Shown here piece after piece: positions 25,669 to 35,023 of a DNA stretch of 64,000 nucleotides. Source of the stretch: Methanosarcinaceae archaeon (GTDB taxonomy: Archaea > Halobacteriota > Methanosarcinia > Methanosarcinales > Methanosarcinaceae). A program made the translations under genes and the position numbers. Position 1 is the stretch's first letter; each line of letters opens with the position of its first letter. Location of the stretch: the NCBI GenBank assembly GCA_023544565.1, contig JAMJFS010000001.1:67071-131070 (forward strand). Direction: 5' to 3'. The notes beneath the pieces were generated by a model. That model was not told where the DNA came from. It saw only the letters and a program-made list of their open reading frames with translations, and made no database searches.

Positions 25669-26520
25669 TCATATTGATTTTTTTCTATAATATAGTTCCC
25701 GTATCAATAAGATAAGGATCACGAACATACACCCTAAAAAGAACCACAATCCTATATGAGATGCAAGACCCTGATTTATTGCTTCTGTCGCTACGGTTGC
25801 AACAGGTTCCATGCCTTTTGCAGCAATTTCCATTTCAGCAGAAGAATAAGTCAGCATTGGTGCAGCCTCCATGGACGCATTTCCACTAATTTGTGCAGTA
25901 TCATTCATCAGCGCCTCTGCAACAGGTGCGCTTCCGTAGAGTGAATCATTTAATTGCATTACTGCAAGTTCCCCAGCCTCCTGCGCAACTGACATTTCAT
26001 CAACCATTCCGGCGGATTCAGCCATATCTGAAACTGCCTGAATATTCGTGCCGGCACCTGTAAGTTTTGACAGGTATTCGATACCAAAGGATGCAAAAAT
26101 AGCCGCTCCGATCATACCCAGATATTTTTGCAGCATGCTGATTATGGATGCTTTATCTGATTTACCGCCGCCAGGCATTACGACTATCAATTTCTGAACC
26201 GGCTCATATATCTTGATCTCTCTCCCTTTTTTACTCCATCTGGTCTTATTGACCTTTATGAGATCGCATTCTATGAGGGCATCCAGATTGTACTTTATCG
26301 TTGTCAGAGCCAACCCCATTTCATCTGCGATTGCAGTTGAAGACATTGGTTTTTGCGCAAGAAGTTCGAGTATCTTAAGCGCAGTATCGTTTGAGAGTGT
26401 CTGCGTTATCTTCTTCGAATCTGCGTTAAGTGGCAGGATCAACACTTTTTCGGTATTCTCATCGTGATTTCCGTTGCCATTATCGTTATAATTGTTACCA
26501 TCATTATCGTTGTTTTGCAT
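25669..26520 (-). CDS. Membrane-tethered winged-helix regulator
   Basis: 283 residues from ATG 26520. After a low-complexity Asn/Asp/Gly start comes a winged helix (about 40-115: LSNDTALKILELLAQKP, MSSTAIADEMGLALTTIKYNLDALIECDLI) of the ArsR-like archaeal type. A hydrophobic stretch (SMLQKYLGMIGAAIFASFGIEYL) and a C-terminal transmembrane helix (IGLWFFLGCMFVILILLIREL) enclose an Ala/Ser/Met-rich region that would face outside. This layout suggests a DNA-binding protein that senses a signal at the membrane. The longer frame to 26568 starts at TTG and is less likely. It lies 24 bases after truA's start side, on the same strand. Confidence 0.75.
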   Translation of the reverse strand: MQNNDNDGNNYNDNGNGNHDENTEKVLILPLNADSKKITQTLSNDTALKILELLAQKPMSSTAIADEMGLALTTIKYNLDALIECDLIKVNKTRWSKKGREIKIYEPVQKLIVVMPGGGKSDKASIISMLQKYLGMIGAAIFASFGIEYLSKLTGAGTNIQAVSDMAESAGMVDEMSVAQEAGELAVMQLNDSLYGSAPVAEALMNDTAQISGNASMEAAPMLTYSSAEMEIAAKGMEPVATVATEAINQGLASHIGLWFFLGCMFVILILLIRELYYRKKSI

Positions 26521-26970
26521 ACAACAAAATATGGCGCCGGTGATTAATAATATTTGTGTAAAGTTCAAATCGATTTGAAGTTATTGGTTTTGTAAATGGC
26601 AGTTAAGAGATACAGAAGTTCAAATGATTTAAAAAATGATGCTGCCACCGCGCAAAGCGCGCGCATTCCTGTAACGCTATATTGTTGTTATTTGTGTGTA
26701 CGATGGCGTAAATTAAACAATTTTATGAATATATTTGTTAACAATGATGTAATTAATAATCAAATATAAGCAATTGATAATCAACTATAAGATCTGTATC
26801 TTATGGGAACGCGCCGAGAGGCGGCGTGTTGTTGTGTTGGATTTAGTTTTAACCCACACAATCCTTCTGTACATACCAGTGTATTTGCTTGGAAATGTAT
26901 TTTAAAAAGTGATTCCGTAACCTTAAATATCAAATAGTACAATATAATATAAAATTTTGGGGCAAAAATA
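26521..26970. other. Intergenic region with inverted hairpin pair
   Basis: Holds the GC-rich hairpins described at 26648-26826 and, near 26935-26960, AT-rich promoter DNA for purP. No gene or RNA recognised otherwise. Confidence 0.5.
26648..26826. repeat. BIME-like GC-rich hairpin pair, variant sequence
   Basis: Left arm 26648-26669 (CCGCGCAAAGCGCG then CGCATTCC); right arm 26805-26826 (GGGAAC then a CGCC-GAGA-GGCG hairpin). Outer motifs GCATTCC and GGGAAC and the following GTTTTAA flank agree with the elements at 11007 and 35024, although the stem bases differ: the structure is kept while the sequence has changed. Confidence 0.6.
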
Positions 26971-28041
26971 ATGATAACTAAAGAGCAAATCTCGGACATC
27001 CTTAAAAACTATGATACTGATAATCTGGCTATTGCAACGGTGTGTTCACACTCAAGCCTTCAGATATTCGATGGGGCGCGCAAGGAAGGTCTTAGAACGA
27101 TCGGGATTTGCTTGAAAAGTCCTCCGCGTTTTTACGATGCATTCCCATTGGCAAAACCGGATGAGTTTATTATTGTTGACAGTTATGACGATATTCCAAA
27201 TATCGTTGATGAACTTGTTGCGAAGAACGCTATCATTATACCTCATGGGTCGTTTGTGGAGTATATGGGTACGGACAATTTCACAGAACTTGCGATACCT
27301 ACGTTTGGAAATAGGGCAGTTCTTGAGTGGGAATCCGATCGGGATATGGAACGACAATGGTTGGAAAATGCCGGGATCCACATGCCAAAGGAGATCCAGG
27401 ACCCAAAGGACATTGTGGGTCCTGTGATGGTGAAATATCATGGTGCAAAAGGTGGACGCGGTTTCTTTGTTGCAAAGAACTATGAGGATTTCAAAGAGAA
27501 TATCAACCCAAATGAAAAATACTCGATGCAGGAGTTTATAGTTGGTACAAGATATTATTTCCATTTCTTTTATTCACCAATAAGAACAGAGGGCTATCAG
27601 TTAAGCGAAGGAACACTTGAACTGCATAGCATGGACAGGCGTGTTGAATCCAATGCTGATGAGATATTCCGGCTTGGGTCTCCACGTGAACTTGAAGGCG
27701 CAGGTATTCACCCGACGTATGTTGTTACAGGAAATGTGCCGCTTGTTGCAAGAGAATCACTGCTTCCGCTTATTTTTTCACTTGGAGAGAGGGTGGTTGA
27801 AGGGTCGCTTGGAAGATTTGGCGGTATGATCGGTCCGTTCTGTCTTGAGACTGTGGTTACAGATACCCTTCAGATCAAGGTATTTGAGATCTCTGCGCGT
27901 ATCGTTGCAGGTACCAATCTCTATCCATCAGGCTCGCCATATTCTGATTATATAGAGGAGAATCTGTCTACCGGTCGAAGGATCGCGCAGGAGATTAAAC
28001 TCGGCGTGTCACTTGGACAACTGGATAAGATTTTATCCTAA
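26971..28041 (+). CDS. purP: FAICAR synthetase PurP (formate-dependent)
   Basis: Archaeal enzyme for the ninth purine step: joins formate to AICAR with ATP, replacing the folate-dependent PurH. 356 residues, ATP-grasp fold. Family features are ATVCSHSSLQIFDGARKEG at the N-terminus, FPLAKPDEFIIVD, VKYHGAKGGRGFF (ATP-grasp loop, about 150-162) and the metal-site region EISARIVAGTN near 310. Clear archaeal marker. The gene has its own AT-rich promoter region and ends before a 24-bp palindrome. Confidence 0.96.
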   Translation: MITKEQISDILKNYDTDNLAIATVCSHSSLQIFDGARKEGLRTIGICLKSPPRFYDAFPLAKPDEFIIVDSYDDIPNIVDELVAKNAIIIPHGSFVEYMGTDNFTELAIPTFGNRAVLEWESDRDMERQWLENAGIHMPKEIQDPKDIVGPVMVKYHGAKGGRGFFVAKNYEDFKENINPNEKYSMQEFIVGTRYYFHFFYSPIRTEGYQLSEGTLELHSMDRRVESNADEIFRLGSPRELEGAGIHPTYVVTGNVPLVARESLLPLIFSLGERVVEGSLGRFGGMIGPFCLETVVTDTLQIKVFEISARIVAGTNLYPSGSPYSDYIEENLSTGRRIAQEIKLGVSLGQLDKILS

Positions 28042-28055
28042 GAGTACCCATTTTA

Positions 28056-28079
28056 TAATTACAATTATAATTGTAATTA
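28056..28079. promoter_or_regulatory. 24-bp perfect palindrome
   Basis: TAATTACAATTA followed by its exact reverse complement, 14 bases after the purP stop and 57 before the next start. A perfect two-fold site without spacer suits a dimeric regulator of the downstream oxidoreductase gene. As RNA it would be a weak all-A/U hairpin. Confidence 0.5.
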
Positions 28080-28135
28080 AATGTGACCGATGTAATTGCA
28101 TCGCATTGTCATGAGGTGTACCTATAGGTGTAAGT

Positions 28136-29539
28136 ATGGACGTAAGGGAACAAATTCAGAAAGATGAGTACGATGTAGTCATCATTGGAGCGGGCCAGGC
28201 AGGCATGTTTGCCGCAAATGAACTGGCAGGTCACGATCTTTCAATTCTGGTTATCGATGGCGGCAGGGATATCGAAAAAAGGCATTGTCCAATGGAGTCA
28301 GTCAATCTATGTACACATTGTGCGCCTTGCGACATCATGTGCGGTGTGGGGGGAGCAGGGACATTTTCGGATGGTACATTAAATCTACGACCTGATATTG
28401 GAGGCGATCTTGAAAAACTTACCGGGGACAAGGATTATGCATGGGAACTCGTCAATTATGTGGATGATATTTTCCTGCATTATGGGGCACCAACGGAAGC
28501 ATCCCATCCCAAAAACAGTGATATAGAGGAATTGAAACGCAGAGCAGCATCTGTCGGTGCGAGATTTTTAGATATCAAACAGCGTCATATCGGTTCTGAC
28601 AATGCGCCGACCGTGATCGGTAATTTCAAGCATGATCTGGATGCGAGGGGGATCGAGTTTTTACTGAATCTCAAGGTGGATGACCTTGTCGTTAAGGATG
28701 GAACCTGTTGTGGAGTTGTGCTTGCAGATGGACGAGAGATCAGGTCAAAGTATACGATACTTGCCCCTGGCAGAATTGGTGGTGAATGGGTCAATGAACT
28801 TGTGAACCGGCATTCGATTAAAGCAAAGTACGGCGGGATAGATATTGGTGTGCGGGTAGAGGTGCCTGCAATCATTATGGACCCTGTGACAAATATCAAC
28901 CGCGACCCCAAGTTTCATATCCAGACGCGCAGGTATGATGATTTCGTCAGGACGTTCTGTACGAATGAACACGGGTTCGTTGTGAAGGAAGAGTATGATG
29001 GTTTTATAGCAACGAATGGTCATTCGATGCGCAATAAGGCATCTGAGAATACAAATTTCGCGTTCCTTGTACATGTTGAACTTACCCACCCTATCGAAAA
29101 TACGACCAGATATGCACGGTCTGTGGCAAAACTGGCTACAACAATAGGGGGCGGAAAACCGGTTCTCCAGAGGATGGGTGACCTTCGGCGCGGCAGGCGT
29201 TCGACAGATAAACGAATTGCCCGAAATTCGGTGGTAAATACGCTTAAGGATGTGACTCCCGGTGATATTTCTATGGCTATGCCTCATCGTATTGTGATGG
29301 ATATTATTGAAGGGCTGGAGACGCTAAACCAAATAATACCTGGTGTTGCATCCGATTCTACTTTGTTGTACGCACCCGAGATCAAGTTCTATGCGATGGA
29401 AGTACAGGTTGACCGCAGTATGGAGACGAGTGTCAAGAACCTGTTCGCAGCAGGCGACGGCACAGGGCTTTCAAGGGATATCGTCAACGCAGCGGCGACT
29501 GGCGTGTTGGCTGCGCGTGGAATCTTTGGATTGGAGTAA
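28136..29539 (+). CDS. NAD(P)/FAD-dependent oxidoreductase
   Basis: 467 residues. An N-terminal dinucleotide-binding motif, VVIIGAGQAGMFAANEL, is followed by a Cys cluster (CTHCAPCDIMCG, about 60-71) and GGAGTFSDGTLNLRPD, a pattern of the archaeal/bacterial COG2509-type flavoproteins (FAD-dependent dehydrogenase, HI0933-related). The C-terminal FAD motif is NLFAAGDGTGLSRDIVNAAATG. Substrate unknown. The Cys group may hold a metal or redox disulfide. It stands between purP and the HD gene with a gap of about 110 bases, so its operon is not obvious. Confidence 0.85.
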   Translation: MDVREQIQKDEYDVVIIGAGQAGMFAANELAGHDLSILVIDGGRDIEKRHCPMESVNLCTHCAPCDIMCGVGGAGTFSDGTLNLRPDIGGDLEKLTGDKDYAWELVNYVDDIFLHYGAPTEASHPKNSDIEELKRRAASVGARFLDIKQRHIGSDNAPTVIGNFKHDLDARGIEFLLNLKVDDLVVKDGTCCGVVLADGREIRSKYTILAPGRIGGEWVNELVNRHSIKAKYGGIDIGVRVEVPAIIMDPVTNINRDPKFHIQTRRYDDFVRTFCTNEHGFVVKEEYDGFIATNGHSMRNKASENTNFAFLVHVELTHPIENTTRYARSVAKLATTIGGGKPVLQRMGDLRRGRRSTDKRIARNSVVNTLKDVTPGDISMAMPHRIVMDIIEGLETLNQIIPGVASDSTLLYAPEIKFYAMEVQVDRSMETSVKNLFAAGDGTGLSRDIVNAAATGVLAARGIFGLE

Positions 29540-29653
29540 AACGGAAAAGGAGCCGGGAGTATTCATTGAGTACATGTCGTAACGCATCGATCTAATTGAA
29601 AGTTATGCCGATTATAGCAACACCATTATACCATAAACCCCATTTAAAAGCAC

Positions 29654-30850
29654 ATGAAAGTCATTCGCGACCCTGTACACGGTTACATCGAACTGGACAA
29701 AATTGCATTATCACTCATCGATACCCCATCCATGCAGCGCTTGCGCCGTATTAATCAACTTGGACTCTCGAACCTCGTATATCCCGGAGCCAACCACACC
29801 CGTTTTGAACATTCCATCGGCGTAATGCACCTTGCTACCGTTCTAACATCACAGCTCGATTCTGTGACAACAAACCAAAAGAACGAACTTCGCGCCGCTG
29901 CACTTTTGCATGATATCGGACACGGTCCGCTCTCACATGTCACAGAAGGCATCATCAACCATTACACAAGAAGAAAGCATGATGATGTTAAAAACATCAT
30001 CAACAGAGGTGAGATCTCGGAAATACTGCAAGAGCACGACCTCAGTCCCTCAAATATCGCAAAACATATCAAAGGTGATACTGCCATCGGGCAGATATTG
30101 AGCAGCGAGATCGATGTTGACCGTATGGATTATCTTGTCAGGGATGCGCACTACACAGGCGTTGCATTTGGTCTTGTGGACCATGTTCGACTGATACATG
30201 AAATGCAGTTCTACGAAAACAAACTCGTAGTCACACAAGGAGGGTTAAAAGCTGCCGAATCATTGCTGGTATCACGTTTTTTAATGCACCCTTCCGTTTA
30301 TTATCATCACGTCTCAAGGATCGCAGAGACAATGTGCACACGAGCGATAGAATACCTGATCAAGAACAAGACGCTTGATCCATTCGAACTTGGCAAAATG
30401 AATGACGCAAGACTGTTTGAGACCCTCCGTGCAGATGAAGGATATGCAGGTGAACTTGCACAGCGCCTTGACGAACGCAGGTTGTATAAACGGGCATTGT
30501 ATGTCGGTTTCGATTCTGTAGGTGAGAACGTGCTTCGTCATCGTGGTAATATAGAAAGAGTGGAAGCTGAGATTGCAGAAATAGCAGGGATCGAGACGGA
30601 AGACTTGCTGATCGATATACCAAAAACTCCAGATATTGCAGAAATGAAAGCGCTTGTAAAATTAAACGGAAAAATGCTGCGTCTGGATGAAGCATCACAT
30701 ATTGTTGCAACTCTTGAGAAGGCACATAAGGATAATTGGAAAATGGGAGTGTACACCCCAAAAGAACACCGCGATTCCGTTAGTAAGGCTGCACGTGAAA
30801 TCTTCGAAGTGAAAAAAACCACAAAGCAATTTCGATTGACTGAACTGTAA
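29654..30850 (+). CDS. HD-domain phosphohydrolase (COG1078)
   Basis: 398 residues. HD superfamily metal site: His in RFEHSIGVMHLA, HD pair in ALLHDIGHGPLSHV, Asp in DVDRMDYLVRDA. Members related to SAMHD1/dGTPase hydrolyse nucleotides; the substrate here is not known. Start MKVIRDPVHGYIEL is the family's typical opening. The next gene starts 12 bases on, so it may share the transcript with the prenyl-FMN genes. Confidence 0.9.
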   Translation: MKVIRDPVHGYIELDKIALSLIDTPSMQRLRRINQLGLSNLVYPGANHTRFEHSIGVMHLATVLTSQLDSVTTNQKNELRAAALLHDIGHGPLSHVTEGIINHYTRRKHDDVKNIINRGEISEILQEHDLSPSNIAKHIKGDTAIGQILSSEIDVDRMDYLVRDAHYTGVAFGLVDHVRLIHEMQFYENKLVVTQGGLKAAESLLVSRFLMHPSVYYHHVSRIAETMCTRAIEYLIKNKTLDPFELGKMNDARLFETLRADEGYAGELAQRLDERRLYKRALYVGFDSVGENVLRHRGNIERVEAEIAEIAGIETEDLLIDIPKTPDIAEMKALVKLNGKMLRLDEASHIVATLEKAHKDNWKMGVYTPKEHRDSVSKAAREIFEVKKTTKQFRLTEL

Positions 30851-30862
30851 GGATGTGACAGT

Positions 30863-31222
30863 GTGAGGGATATTTTGCAGCCGATAAAACAAAATGTTGG
30901 CAGGACAGAACTGATACTTGAACAAAAACAGATCGGGAACGATCATGTAATCACACTGACCGGCGGGGAGGGACACGTTGGTGCTGTTGCTGTTGGTGTG
31001 TTCGATGAAAAGAATGGGAGCGCGTCTGCATCCGTAATAACATCACCCGGGCACAGGGAAGAGGGAATCGCACTGGAAAACGCGCTACGTATAAGTGAAG
31101 TTACAAAGACGGCAACGGTTTTTATAGTCGGCATTCATTTAGACAATATAACGAAAGATGAAATTGACAAAATAATTGTTGCTTCAAGACAAATGACAGA
31201 TAAGTTCATAAATTCGCTATAG
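30863..31222 (+). CDS. LpdD-like prenylated-flavin chaperone-domain protein
   Basis: 119 residues. GNDHVITLTGGEGHVGAVAVG and the central SASASVITSPGHREEGIALENALRI resemble LpdD/PF21758-type domains that accompany UbiD decarboxylases and UbiX. The start is a GTG at 30863. It lies directly before ubiX (45 bases), which supports a role in handling or delivering prenylated FMN. I infer the role from recall of the family and from context; there is no catalytic motif to see. TAG stop. Confidence 0.7.
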   Translation: MRDILQPIKQNVGRTELILEQKQIGNDHVITLTGGEGHVGAVAVGVFDEKNGSASASVITSPGHREEGIALENALRISEVTKTATVFIVGIHLDNITKDEIDKIIVASRQMTDKFINSL

Positions 31223-31267
31223 TTATTAAAATATATACTATATAAAGGGGAAAATGGAGGGTATTTT

Positions 31268-31819
31268 ATGGAAATCGTAATTGGGATAAGTGGTGCATCG
31301 GGGGTGCAGTATGGTATCAGGTTGTTGAAGGTTCTTGCTGATATGAAGATCCGTACACACCTCATAATATCAAAATCTGCAAAACAGATCATACAGATAG
31401 AGACTGATTATTCACCTCTTGAAGTGGAAGAACTTGCATCAGAAGTGTACGGCGAAAAGGATTTCACTGCATCGATCGCAAGTGGATCACATATATTCGA
31501 TGGTATGATCATCGCACCATGTAGCATGAAGACGCTAGGATCGATATCAAGCGGCATCTCAGACAATCTCATGACACGGTCAGCGGATGTTTGCCTCAAA
31601 GAAGGACGTAAACTTATTTTGATGACGCGAGAGACGCCGCTCAGTCGCATCCATCTTGAGAACATGCTGCGGGCACAACAAGCCGGTGCAGTCATACTTC
31701 CGGCAAGTCCGGGATTTTACTTAAAACCACAAACCATCGAGGACCTTGTCAATATCATGGCAGGGCGGGCACTTGACCAGATGGGAATTAAAAATGAACT
31801 TTTCAAACGCTGGGGATAA
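31268..31819 (+). CDS. ubiX: Flavin prenyltransferase UbiX
   Basis: Joins dimethylallyl phosphate to FMN to make prenyl-FMN, cofactor of UbiD-type decarboxylases. 183 residues with GISGASGVQYGIRLL, IIAPCSMKTLGSISSG and ETPLSRIHLENMLRA. In many archaea the modified mevalonate pathway needs a prenyl-FMN decarboxylase, so this gene probably serves lipid synthesis; the UbiD-like partner is not in the window. GGAGGG precedes the ATG. Confidence 0.95.
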   Translation: MEIVIGISGASGVQYGIRLLKVLADMKIRTHLIISKSAKQIIQIETDYSPLEVEELASEVYGEKDFTASIASGSHIFDGMIIAPCSMKTLGSISSGISDNLMTRSADVCLKEGRKLILMTRETPLSRIHLENMLRAQQAGAVILPASPGFYLKPQTIEDLVNIMAGRALDQMGIKNELFKRWG

Positions 31820-31822
31820 GTG

Positions 31823-32590
31823 ATGGAGCAGGGCTGGAAGCACTCATTTCAGACAGTCTATACACTCTGGCTTCGTGAGATGCTCCGATTCAAACGTTCA
31901 AAATCGCGCATAATCGGTGCTGTAGCAACACCGCTGTTCTTTTTGGTCATAATGGGCTCTGCACTAAACACAACCGTCAGTATTAGAAGCGGCAGTTACA
32001 TTGACCACATGACACCTGGCATCATCGGGATGTCTATACTGTTCTCATCACTCATGGGCGGGGTATCCATCATCTGGGACCGCGAGTTCGGATTTCTCAA
32101 GGAAATATTGATAGCACCTGTCAGCCGGTTCTATACTGCACTGGGAAAAGCTCTTGGCGGCGTAACAACAGCAATGATACAGGGTCTTTTGCTAATGATA
32201 ATTGCCGGTTTTATCGGGGTCAAATACGTATCGATATGGGGCGAGTTGTTCAGCATATTGATAATGCTTTTTACAGGACTTGGGTTTATCGGGCTTGGGA
32301 TCGCACTTGCATCAAAGATCGAATCGCATGAAGGATTCCAGATGGTGATGACATTCATCACATTTCCGGTACTTATGACGAGTACAGCGTTCTATCCGAT
32401 CGAAAATATTCCGAAGTGGTTGAGCATACCGGTTCACCTGAATCCACTCACCTACGGTATAGAGGCTTTGAGATGGGCACTGTTCGGAGCATCGGAGATC
32501 CCGATCATGCGATCAATGACTGTAATTATTATTTTTGCAGTAGTTATGGTTGGTTTTGGAGGGTGGTCTTTTGAGCGGGCAGGTGCATGA
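31823..32590 (+). CDS. ABC-2 type transporter permease
   Basis: 255 residues, about six transmembrane helices, with the ABC-2 core WDREFGFLKEILIAPVSR and the C-terminal FPVLMTSTAFYPIENIPKW of DrrB/NodJ-like permeases. It begins 3 bases after ubiX (GTG at 31820 is also possible). No ATPase gene is adjacent; the nearest, at 43338, is 11 kb away. Such permeases export lipids, drugs or glycans. Confidence 0.88.
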   Translation: MEQGWKHSFQTVYTLWLREMLRFKRSKSRIIGAVATPLFFLVIMGSALNTTVSIRSGSYIDHMTPGIIGMSILFSSLMGGVSIIWDREFGFLKEILIAPVSRFYTALGKALGGVTTAMIQGLLLMIIAGFIGVKYVSIWGELFSILIMLFTGLGFIGLGIALASKIESHEGFQMVMTFITFPVLMTSTAFYPIENIPKWLSIPVHLNPLTYGIEALRWALFGASEIPIMRSMTVIIIFAVVMVGFGGWSFERAGA

Positions 32591-32683
32591 TTATTGTACC
32601 GATCTGTTCTACTAAATGAGATTTCTTTTTTTTGTTACGCAACCTTTTTATCCAATAAAACCTATTGCAGAGGGTACCTTTCT

Positions 32684-32761
32684 GGGATAGTAGGGTAGCT
32701 TGGTCCATCCTCGAGCGTTTGGGACGCTTGGACCGCGGTTCAAATCCGCGCTATCCCACCA
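32684..32761 (+). tRNA. tRNA-Pro (anticodon TGG)
   Basis: Acceptor GGGATAG pairs with CTATCCC (32751-32757). D-arm GGGT...ATCC with GG in the loop, anticodon stem GAGCG/CGCTT with loop TTTGGGA (anticodon TGG, G37 as usual for tRNA-Pro), four-base variable loop, T-arm CGCGG-TTCAAAT-CCGCG. Discriminator A at 32758 and an encoded CCA at 32759-32761. There is no intron. TATA-like TTTTTATCC lies about 40 bases before. Confidence 0.97.
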
Positions 32762-32857
32762 AACTTTTTTTTATATGTTCTATTTTTGTATTGATGTGTA
32801 TAATTGACGAACATTTGTAATTTATAGAAACCTTTTTCTATTGATGTTCTAATTTAT

Positions 32858-34918
32858 ATGGGGGAATATATGACAAAAATGTCACAGTTAGAAGACCATA
32901 TCAAAGAATTGGAAGAGATCCAGCGATATAATCGTGGACTTATCGAAGCCAGTATCGATCCTATGCTTACAACAGATACTGATGGCATAATCACTGACGT
33001 GAACGAGCAGATGGTGAATATAACCGGACATTCACGGAAAAGGCTCATTGGAACTCCTTTTAAAGAATATTTTACAGATCCTGAAGAAGCATATGAAGGT
33101 ATCAAAGAAACACTCGCCGAAAAGATGGTCAGGGATTATGAACTCACACTGATATCCCAAACAGGTAAACAGATCCCTGTATCTTACAATGCTACTGTAT
33201 TTACTGATGCAGAAGGAAACGTTAAGGGTGTTTTCGCAGTTGCGCGCGACATAACTGAATATAAGAAAATGGAACAGGAGATCAAGGAATCACAGAGGTA
33301 TAACAGGGGTTTGATCGAAAGCAGTATTGATGCAATGCTTACAACAGATACTGATGGCATAATAACTGACGTGAATGAGCAGATGATACGTATCACAGGA
33401 CGACTACGCGAACAACTTATTGGAACTCCTTTTAAAGAATATTTCACAAATCCTGAAGTAGCATATGAGGGGATTATAAAAACACTTTCTGAAAAAATGG
33501 TACGAGATTATGAACTCACGCTGGTATCGCGGGCAGGTAAAGAATTTCCAGTATCATATAATGCAACCGTGTTTACTGATGCAAGCGGATACGTAAAAGG
33601 TGTTTTTGCAGTTGCCCGTGATATGACTGAACATAAACGGCTTGAAAAAGAACTAAAGAGCTACACCGAGAATCTGGAAGTTAAGGTTAATGAACGCACC
33701 GAAGAATTAAAGATACAACAGGAGAGAGAATCTTCATACAATCAGATACTTACTACACTAAATGCATCTATAGACCTGAGCATCATGCTTAAAAATGGGT
33801 TGAATGAAATTGTGCAACACCTGAATGCACCTTTTGGGGTGATATATCTATACGATATCGAAGAAAATGTGTTAAAAACAGCAGCAACCCATGCTGTAAA
33901 AAAAGAGTTGTTGACTGCGCAATTTGAGGTGGGCGAAGGTATTCCGGGAGAGGCTGCACTTGAGCGCAAAACACTGATAATCAAGGACATACCACAAGAT
34001 GAGAGATACCATATCGATTTTGGGGTTATGGAAGCTAATCCAAAAACCATAATGAGTATTCCAATTGTTTTTCGCAAGAACCTTCTTGGAACGATCGTGA
34101 TCGGATTCTTGACAGATGTTTCAGAGGATACACAACAGTTCTTACAGCGGATTGTGAGCCAGTTTGGAATTGCCATTAACAATGCCCAGTCGTATGATAT
34201 GGTTCAGAATATGGCACAAGAACTTCAGGAATACTCAGGACAACTGGAAAAATCCAACCAATTAAAAGACCTCTTTACAGATATCCTGCGCCATGACCTG
34301 CTCAATCCTGCCGGACTTGTACGTGGATTCACAGATGTTTTGTTGTCGAAAGAAATCGATGAAAAGAACAAAGAACTACTTAAAAAAGTACACAACAATA
34401 ACGAAAAACTTATTGACCTTATAGAAACAGCATCGAAGTTTGCCAAACTTGAAAGTACAGAGGAACTTGAATTTGAGCGCAATGATATTGGCATAATCTT
34501 TAAAAACGTTGTAGATAATTTTGCACAACTGGCAGAAGATAAGGAAATGACAATCGAGTTTCTCGCAGATGGTGAATATTTTGCAAATGTGAACCCTATC
34601 ATCGAGGATGTGTTCTCAAACCTGTTGTCCAATGCTATCAAATATAGCCCCAAGGGCAGCCGGATAATTTTGGATATCCAGGATGCTGACCCTGACTGGA
34701 GAATTTCGGTCACTGATTTTGGATTTGGGATCGCGGATGAGGACAAAACAAAACTGTTCCAGCGCTTTAAGCGTGTGGATAAAAAGGGTATCAAAGGCAC
34801 AGGACTTGGGCTTGCAATTGGCAAGCGGATCGTTGAACTTCACGGCGGAGATGTGGGTATTGAAAATAATCCTGAGGGACAGGGAAGTGTATTTTGGGTA
34901 ACGATTGAAAAAGCGTGA
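32858..34918 (+). CDS. PAS-PAS-GAF sensor histidine kinase
   Basis: 686 residues without transmembrane segments. Two PAS domains (about 27-140 and 145-260) are near copies of each other, including DTDGIITDVNEQM and GTPFKEYFT, so one arose by tandem duplication. A coiled coil (LEVKVNERTEELKIQQERE) leads to a GAF domain (about 300-450). The His is in LRHDLLNPAGLV (about 478), the N-box in NLLSNAIKYSP and the G-box in GTGLGLAIGKRI. The catalytic half is close to the split kinase at 197-3244. No receiver gene is beside it. ATG 32858 follows an AT-rich stretch; ATG 32870 is an alternative. Confidence 0.93.
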   Translation: MGEYMTKMSQLEDHIKELEEIQRYNRGLIEASIDPMLTTDTDGIITDVNEQMVNITGHSRKRLIGTPFKEYFTDPEEAYEGIKETLAEKMVRDYELTLISQTGKQIPVSYNATVFTDAEGNVKGVFAVARDITEYKKMEQEIKESQRYNRGLIESSIDAMLTTDTDGIITDVNEQMIRITGRLREQLIGTPFKEYFTNPEVAYEGIIKTLSEKMVRDYELTLVSRAGKEFPVSYNATVFTDASGYVKGVFAVARDMTEHKRLEKELKSYTENLEVKVNERTEELKIQQERESSYNQILTTLNASIDLSIMLKNGLNEIVQHLNAPFGVIYLYDIEENVLKTAATHAVKKELLTAQFEVGEGIPGEAALERKTLIIKDIPQDERYHIDFGVMEANPKTIMSIPIVFRKNLLGTIVIGFLTDVSEDTQQFLQRIVSQFGIAINNAQSYDMVQNMAQELQEYSGQLEKSNQLKDLFTDILRHDLLNPAGLVRGFTDVLLSKEIDEKNKELLKKVHNNNEKLIDLIETASKFAKLESTEELEFERNDIGIIFKNVVDNFAQLAEDKEMTIEFLADGEYFANVNPIIEDVFSNLLSNAIKYSPKGSRIILDIQDADPDWRISVTDFGFGIADEDKTKLFQRFKRVDKKGIKGTGLGLAIGKRIVELHGGDVGIENNPEGQGSVFWVTIEKA

Positions 34919-34960
34919 TTACGATTGAAAAAGCGTGATTACGATTGAAAAAGCGTGATT
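34901..34960 (+). repeat. Three tandem copies of a 20-bp unit at kinase 3' end
   Basis: The unit ACGATTGAAAAAGCGTGATT occurs at 34901, 34921 and 34941 without change. The first copy encodes the kinase C-terminus and its stop. A partly matching fourth start (ACGGTTACAAAG) follows. Typical slippage or unequal-crossover expansion. Confidence 0.93.
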
Positions 34961-35023
34961 ACGGTTACAAAGAGTTTAGTGATAAAACGGTATTTGTTTA
35001 GATCTTTTTAACGCCGAGTCAAT

